Shown here one piece after another: positions 44,136 to 46,722 of a stretch of DNA of 46,722 nt. How positions within the stretch are numbered: position 1 is the stretch's first letter; the number at the start of each line of letters is the position of its first letter. Under the pieces are notes generated by a model that saw only the letters and a program-made list of their open reading frames with translations, was not told the origin of the DNA and searched no databases. The position numbers and the translations under genes were made by a program. This stretch comes from a virus, in IMG/VR virus record IMGVR_UViG_3300021961_000162, positions 1 through 46,722 of that record; one strand, written 5' to 3'.

Positions 44136-44185
44136 AGGGTTCCGAAGAACCCTCTTAGAGACCCGTATATCAAATGATACGAGTC
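44136..44185 (-). other. Two RNA hairpins after the glycosyltransferase gene, one C(UUCG)G
   Basis: On the minus strand AGGGTTC-TTCG-GAACCCT (44136-44153) is a perfect 7-bp stem with the very stable C(UUCG)G loop that is common between T4 genes. Just upstream, GACTCGTAT and ATACGGGTC (44177-44185 and 44160-44168) form a 9-bp stem whose loop contains the TGA stop of the glycosyltransferase gene. No T-tract follows, so mRNA stabilisation or processing is more likely than termination. Confidence 0.65.
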
Positions 44186-44922
44186 TTTTCGTGACCCACA
44201 CGAATCTTAGGATCACACCAGATCTCATAACCCGCTGCCTTTGCATCCAGACAGAAAGAAACGTCCTCACCGCACATGTCTTGAACTTCACCCGAATCAA
44301 AGACTTGCATCTTCGGAGCGAACCAAGGATATTCAAGATTCTCAAAGACACCGTTCTTGATCAGTACCCAACCAAAACCAGTGTAGTCAACAGTGAAAGG
44401 CTTACGACGTTTTTGCATCGTCTCACCAGTCTCATGATTCATGACACCACCATTGTTCTTGAAGTCATCTTCTTCAAGCCAGTGAGCAACGGAAGTAGTA
44501 TGTCCGTCTTCAGTCATATACCAACCTGCTGCAATCTCTTTGTCCATTGCAACAAGACGATAGAACTGTTCAGTATTGAAAACAATATCATTATCAATCC
44601 AAAGTTGGTAATCATACTTCAGTTTACCATCCCAAGGAATCTGTTTGGGACCACGAAGAACATTTGCACCGAGACACTTACAACGTGCAAAGTTCACCAT
44701 GGAACTATAATCTTGTGAAATCTGAATCGCAGCACCGTTCTGAACAAGATCAAAACACATCTGTACGAAATTCTTTAGAAAGATGTAAGAACAACCTCTT
44801 CCAGGCATACAGAAGACAATTGACTTACCTCTGACCATCTCCTTTGCAGCCTGAAGATCAAATTCTTCTTCACTCTTTTTTGGAGTTGGCGCATTAGCTT
44901 TAATTGTAAATCCTTTTGACAT
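44170..44922 (-). CDS. GT-A type glycosyltransferase-like protein
   Basis: A 250-residue soluble protein. It has a GT-A layout: CMPGRGCSYIFLKNF near residue 38, QDYSSMVNFAR at 70-80, a DxD-type motif in LWIDNDIVF (Asp110-Asn-Asp112), then GWYM, and DYTGFGWVLIKNGVF, then GEDVSFCLDAKAAGYEIWCDPKIRVGH (GED at 218-220, His244). The DxD would hold the metal and sugar nucleotide, and the E-D pair is the usual catalytic end of family 2-like enzymes. Such genes are frequent in cyanophages; targets are thought to be virion proteins, phage DNA or host surface sugars, which the sequence cannot decide. Codon use is higher in GC than neighbours. A CATAAATA element lies 65 bases upstream; no clear ribosome site is seen. 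Confidence 0.8.
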   Translation of the reverse strand: MSKGFTIKANAPTPKKSEEEFDLQAAKEMVRGKSIVFCMPGRGCSYIFLKNFVQMCFDLVQNGAAIQISQDYSSMVNFARCKCLGANVLRGPKQIPWDGKLKYDYQLWIDNDIVFNTEQFYRLVAMDKEIAAGWYMTEDGHTTSVAHWLEEDDFKNNGGVMNHETGETMQKRRKPFTVDYTGFGWVLIKNGVFENLEYPWFAPKMQVFDSGEVQDMCGEDVSFCLDAKAAGYEIWCDPKIRVGHEKTRII

Positions 44923-44966
44923 AAAATTAGAATAGCGACGTAATTATTCTACCACCACAAGTCAAT

Positions 44967-45131
44967 TCATGCAATGGTTTCTGGGTTATTTATGGGTTCG
45001 TAAGTTACCTTAGAAAATCTATTTTCTGGAAATAGATTACAATAAGATCTTATCTGTTCTACCTTATCTCTAAGATCAGAATATAAAACATTCTCTGCAA
45101 TAACTTTACCATCAACTAGAATGTTATACAC
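44967..45131 (-). CDS. Small protein with GTG start, 54 residues
   Basis: No ATG fits, but GTG at 45131 lies just after a very strong ribosome site (GGAGGAGG) embedded in the end of the upstream gene, and the frame then runs to TGA at 44967. It reads YNILVDGKVIAENVLYSDLRD, KVEQIRSYCNLFPENRFSKV, TYEPINNPETIA, a plausible small alpha/beta protein. The first 8 bases overlap the end of the 58-residue gene. It is too short for routine gene calling. Function unknown. Confidence 0.65.
   Translation of the reverse strand: MYNILVDGKVIAENVLYSDLRDKVEQIRSYCNLFPENRFSKVTYEPINNPETIA
44987..44994 (-). promoter_or_regulatory. Variant late promoter for the glycosyltransferase gene
   Basis: The minus strand reads CATAAATAA inside the last codons of the 54-residue gene, 65 bases before the glycosyltransferase ATG. 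The same CATAAATAAC occurs at 17122. It would allow late expression of the enzyme apart from the early-type promoter at 45333. Confidence 0.4.
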
Positions 45132-45300
45132 ATTCCTCCTCCACTCTCATTAATAAATCTTCAATCTCATTTCTGAGTGAATCATTAATAACTAGGATCT
45201 TATCAGTATACAACCTATGTTTTAAACAGTCAATGAGTAAGTCTTTCTCTTGATAGTCTAACTTCAATTCCATGTATTCTTCTTGTTGCATCTCAAACAT
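45124..45300 (-). CDS. Small helical protein, 58 residues
   Basis: Reads MFEMQQEEYMELKLDYQEKD, LLIDCLKHRLYTDKILVIND, SLRNEIEDLLMRVEEECV. It is highly charged and helical, probably a short coiled-coil or helical-bundle protein. It starts 33 bases after a good sigma70 -10 element, has no clear ribosome site, and its last codons carry the GGAGGAGG that serves the next gene. Function unknown. Confidence 0.65.
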   Translation of the reverse strand: MFEMQQEEYMELKLDYQEKDLLIDCLKHRLYTDKILVINDSLRNEIEDLLMRVEEECV

Positions 45301-45332
45301 TATATATGATTTTGTTTTCTTAAAGATGCCCC

Positions 45333-45338
45333 ATTATA
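45333..45338 (-). promoter_or_regulatory. Sigma70-type extended -10 promoter
   Basis: The minus strand reads TGTTATAAT, a full TATAAT with the TG extension one base before it. The -35 region (CGCACA at 17-base spacing) is weak, as allowed with an extended -10. It lies 33 bases before the 58-residue gene and suggests expression by unmodified host polymerase, that is, early. Confidence 0.6.
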
Positions 45339-45365
45339 ACAGATGATTTACGCTTGTGCGAGTCT

Positions 45366-45443
45366 ATGAAGTTTTATGAGCGGACCTTATGGGAGTTTTG
45401 GCCTGGCAAAAAAAATTTTGAAACGCATGAAGCTTTATGAGCG
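45366..45443. repeat. 17-bp direct repeats, with an inverted copy at 45621-45635
   Basis: 45366-45382 (ATGAAGTTTTATGAGCG) and 45427-45443 (ATGAAGCTTTATGAGCG) match at 16 of 17 bases. The bases at 45621-45635, read on the minus strand, give CTGAAGCTTATGAGC, the same element with one base deleted. In RNA the inverted copy could pair with either direct copy through about 13 bp. Confidence 0.75.
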
Positions 45444-45606
45444 CTTTTTGGGGTCGTTATAGATTAGGGTAGTTAGCGTTTTTTATTTTAGGGGGCCACC
45501 GCGCCCCGCGATATAACATAAACCCGCACAATTAACTGCTCAAACTGCACGAGGACAACGAGCATAAGAACGAGAAAGCTTTTCGTGTTCGTGTAACGAA
45601 TAGCTT

Positions 45607-45643
45607 CGTCCCCTCCAAGTGCTCATAAGCTTCAGAGGGGACG
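45607..45643 (-). other. Long hairpin after the 77-residue gene
   Basis: CGTCCCCTC (45607-45615) and GAGGGGACG (45635-45643) form a perfect 9-bp stem with a 19-base loop that contains the inverted repeat copy. It lies 14 bases after the stop of the 77-residue gene. There is no T-tract, so it is not a standard intrinsic terminator; it may stabilise the 3' end or act as an RNA element. Confidence 0.6.
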
Positions 45644-45657
45644 CTATACTTAAGACC

Positions 45658-45891
45658 TCAGAGATACTCTTTCAAAACCCAGACACATTCACCAGACTGA
45701 CGTACAGAAGGAGTGAGTTGGATAGTATCACAATCCTCCTTGAATTGTGCAGGGGTTCCGTTATACTTAAGGAACTTTGCAAACTTCTTACGTGCATCCT
45801 CAGAGTTCATCGCACGATATACTTTAGTGGTGTCACCGAAAGTGATTTGAAAAGAACCGTTTTTGATGATCGGATCGTAGGTCAGAGTCAT
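45658..45891 (-). CDS. Small protein, 77 residues
   Basis: Reads MTLTYDPIIKNGSFQITFGD, then KVYRAMNSEDARKKFAKFLK, then CDTIQLTPSVRQSGECVWVLKEYL. A beta-alpha-beta pattern with one central basic helix and two Cys. GC is near 50%, well above the AT-rich baseplate genes. Its leader is rich in C and A and nearly free of G (CACACTAAGTAACACAAACT before the ATG), lacks a ribosome site, and so depends on an unstructured start. Function unknown; the position away from the baseplate genes and the lack of a late promoter suggest an early gene. Confidence 0.72.
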   Translation of the reverse strand: MTLTYDPIIKNGSFQITFGDTTKVYRAMNSEDARKKFAKFLKYNGTPAQFKEDCDTIQLTPSVRQSGECVWVLKEYL

Positions 45892-46049
45892 GTGAGTTTG
45901 TGTTACTTAGTGTGTGTTGGGTGATGTCTCTCTCACCCATGCAGCTACAATACCACTAACACGAACCCGATGGGGAGAATAGTGGACAGATCTACGATAG
46001 GGCTAATGGGGTATGCCTTGCGAGGGCATCACGCATAAGCCCTCACACC
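45892..46049 (-). other. 158-base gap with mutually exclusive hairpins
   Basis: On the minus strand GAGGGC...GCCCTC (46039-46044 and 46022-46027) competes with ATGCC...GGCAT (46025-46029 and 46013-46017), because both use bases 46025-46027. A third hairpin, TGGGTGA...TCACCCA (45933-45939 and 45918-45924), lies before the 77-residue gene. Two stems that exclude each other are the layout of an RNA switch or attenuator, but no T-tract or known riboswitch core is visible. Confidence 0.5.
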
Positions 46050-46295
46050 TCAGCCACTGGTCTTGAAATAAGCACCTGCATTGCCCTGAGTGACAGCGTT
46101 CTGTGCAGTTACTGCATGACCGCTATACGCTTGTCCCTTACGGTTAGTGTTAGTCCGAACCCCATTCGTGCGGCTCATGATCAACTCAGACTTACGAGCT
46201 TTCCGAGTGGGTAGCACAGTGTACTTAATCTGCCCCTGAACATCAGCAACCAGAAGATCCAGTTTGCTAGCAGTTGCAACGTTGATTTCAGTCAT
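46050..46295 (-). CDS. Small basic protein, 81 residues
   Basis: Reads MTEINVATASKLDLLVADVQ, then a basic centre (PTRKARKSELIMSRTNGVRTNTNRKG), then QAYSGHAVTAQNAVTQGNAGAYFKTSG. The centre has nine Arg/Lys in 26 residues and could bind nucleic acid; the Ala/Gly/Gln-rich end looks flexible. The start ATG follows a leader low in G with no clear ribosome site. Composition is about 50% GC, like the two neighbouring small genes. No family is recognised. Confidence 0.68.
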   Translation of the reverse strand: MTEINVATASKLDLLVADVQGQIKYTVLPTRKARKSELIMSRTNGVRTNTNRKGQAYSGHAVTAQNAVTQGNAGAYFKTSG

Positions 46296-46336
46296 GATGT
46301 TAGTTAGTGGTGAACAGTTAGTGTAGACGAATCAGG

Positions 46337-46615
46337 TCAAAGTTCGGTCATCATCTCCAGCATCTCCTCCTCATTGATTGCTTCATCATCCCAACGAACT
46401 CCGTCCCCAGTGGTAACAAGGTGACGGCCAATCTGCCCATCAGTCATACAACGAACAAACTTAGCCCAAGGGGTCTCAGTGTCACTGCAGAACTCAACAC
46501 ATGCCTTTGCGGTGTTGTACAGAAACTCATCATTTCCAATCCACAGAGCAGCATTCCAGGTCTCGTAGTTAGTCCAGCCGTTGTAGGTCTCTTGAGTGGT
46601 TTGAGTGTTGGTCAT
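46337..46615 (-). CDS. NYETWN-motif small protein (DUF7249-like)
   Basis: I start it at ATG 46615 (MTNTQTTQETYNGWTNYETW), which has the ribosome site GAGAGGA six bases upstream; a longer frame from GTG 46702 lacks one. The 92 residues include GWTNYETWNAALWIGNDEFLYN, then AKACVEFCSD, and a long acidic end (DDEAINEEEMLEMMTEL). The WTNYETWNxALW block is found in small proteins of many cyanophages and of some bacteria and plasmids; I associate it with DUF7249. Function is unknown. It is about 50% GC and lies in the same unit as the 81- and 77-residue genes. Confidence 0.75.
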   Translation of the reverse strand: MTNTQTTQETYNGWTNYETWNAALWIGNDEFLYNTAKACVEFCSDTETPWAKFVRCMTDGQIGRHLVTTGDGVRWDDEAINEEEMLEMMTEL

Positions 46616-46722
46616 GTGTGTTCCTCTCAACATGGCTAAGATACCAGGCCTGGCTCCCTCTGGCACATTCTGTGGCCAGTTGTACGGCTGTCCACTATTC
46701 ACTCAGTTGTCAAGTTTCTATG
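46616..46722. other. Leader of the NYETWN gene and window edge
   Basis: I see no supportable gene here. On the minus strand there is a TTGACA (46708-46713) but no -10 at a normal distance, and a 13-base sequence (GAATAGTGGACAG, 46688-46700 on the minus strand) that recurs on the plus strand at 45977-45989. Confidence 0.4.

Larger units (their letters stand above)
45301..45657. other. Non-coding stretch with repeats and hairpins
   Basis: No reading frame of more than about 28 residues fits the gene order here. It holds a sigma70-like promoter (45333), two direct copies and one inverted copy of an ATGAAGCTTTATGAGC-type element, a GGGGC/GCCCC hairpin at about 45491-45507, and a long hairpin at 45607-45643. 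It separates genes of about 50% GC on its right from AT-rich genes on its left. No tRNA fold is seen. Confidence 0.7.

Noticed and set aside
45480-45510. Intrinsic terminator at the GGGGC/GCCCC hairpin
   Set aside because: The stem is only 5 bp and the T-rich tract lies on the wrong side for either gene direction.
45301-46049. tRNA or CRISPR array in the non-coding gaps
   Set aside because: No cloverleaf with a T-arm GTTCRA could be drawn, and the repeats are too few and unevenly spaced for CRISPR.
45977-46700. 13-base inverted pair GAATAGTGGACAG flanking the small-gene block
   Set aside because: No target duplication, transposase or longer homology; a short match like this is weak evidence for a mobile element or att sites.
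46616-46702. GTG start at 46702 giving a 121-residue NYETWN protein
   Set aside because: The added 29 residues lack family likeness and the ATG at 46615 has a clear GAGAGGA ribosome site.
46685-46713. Sigma70 promoter with TTGACA before the NYETWN gene
   Set aside because: The -35 is perfect, but no -10-like hexamer occurs at 15-19 bases.

Overview
The window looks like the baseplate and tail-fibre late region of a T4-like myovirus of marine picocyanobacteria (Synechococcus or Prochlorococcus), or of a close marine relative. The evidence is a T4-ordered minus-strand run encoding gp25, gp6, gp7 and gp8 homologues. A DUF4815-type giant virion protein and several small tail proteins of a kind common in cyanomyoviruses follow them. 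Late promoters of the T4 type (TATAAATA and NATAAATA variants) sit in the narrow gaps. No photosynthesis gene, tRNA, integrase or CRISPR array is present, so the host is an inference from gene style.

Layout. 1-1100 (plus strand): the end of an unknown gene, a tail-fibre assembly chaperone-like protein, and a small conserved Cys/Trp protein. A strong bidirectional terminator at about 1117-1142 separates these from everything else, which runs on the minus strand. In transcription order (right to left): 46615-45658, three small genes of higher GC with structured gaps; 45657-45301, a non-coding stretch with repeats, a long hairpin and a sigma70-like promoter; 45300-44170, two tiny genes and a GT-A glycosyltransferase-like gene; 44063-42775, five small genes; 42734-24854, gp25-gp6-gp7-gp8; 24847-17339, the 2,502-residue DUF4815 protein; 17337-15037, four small to mid-size tail proteins; 14955-9188, a 124-residue protein coupled to a 1,798-residue repeat protein; 9144-1153, a 2,663-residue tail fibre with a self-cleaving S74 chaperone at its C-terminus.

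The genes appear to build one structure. gp25, gp6, gp7 and gp8 are the wedge core around the tail tube; the DUF4815 protein occupies the gp9/gp10 slot; the small proteins and the repeat and fibre proteins probably decorate the wedge and contact the host. Four genes take up about three quarters of the window. The gp7 homologue is 4,660 residues (about 0.5 MDa). Two motifs that I recall lying about 115 residues apart in T4 gp7 are here separated by about 2,170 residues, with a further 2,200 residues after them.

The most interesting pattern is modular sharing. A FPDG/GGG repeat module occurs in both gp7 and the tail fibre (24 identical bases in one stretch, 24 kb apart). A GxGY module occurs in gp7, gp8, the DUF4815 protein and the fibre. 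The 1,798-residue protein is made almost entirely of two repeat types, with one 72-bp exact duplication. Regulation also shows oddities: an intrinsic terminator stands directly after a late-promoter-like element and in front of the 124/1,798-residue pair.
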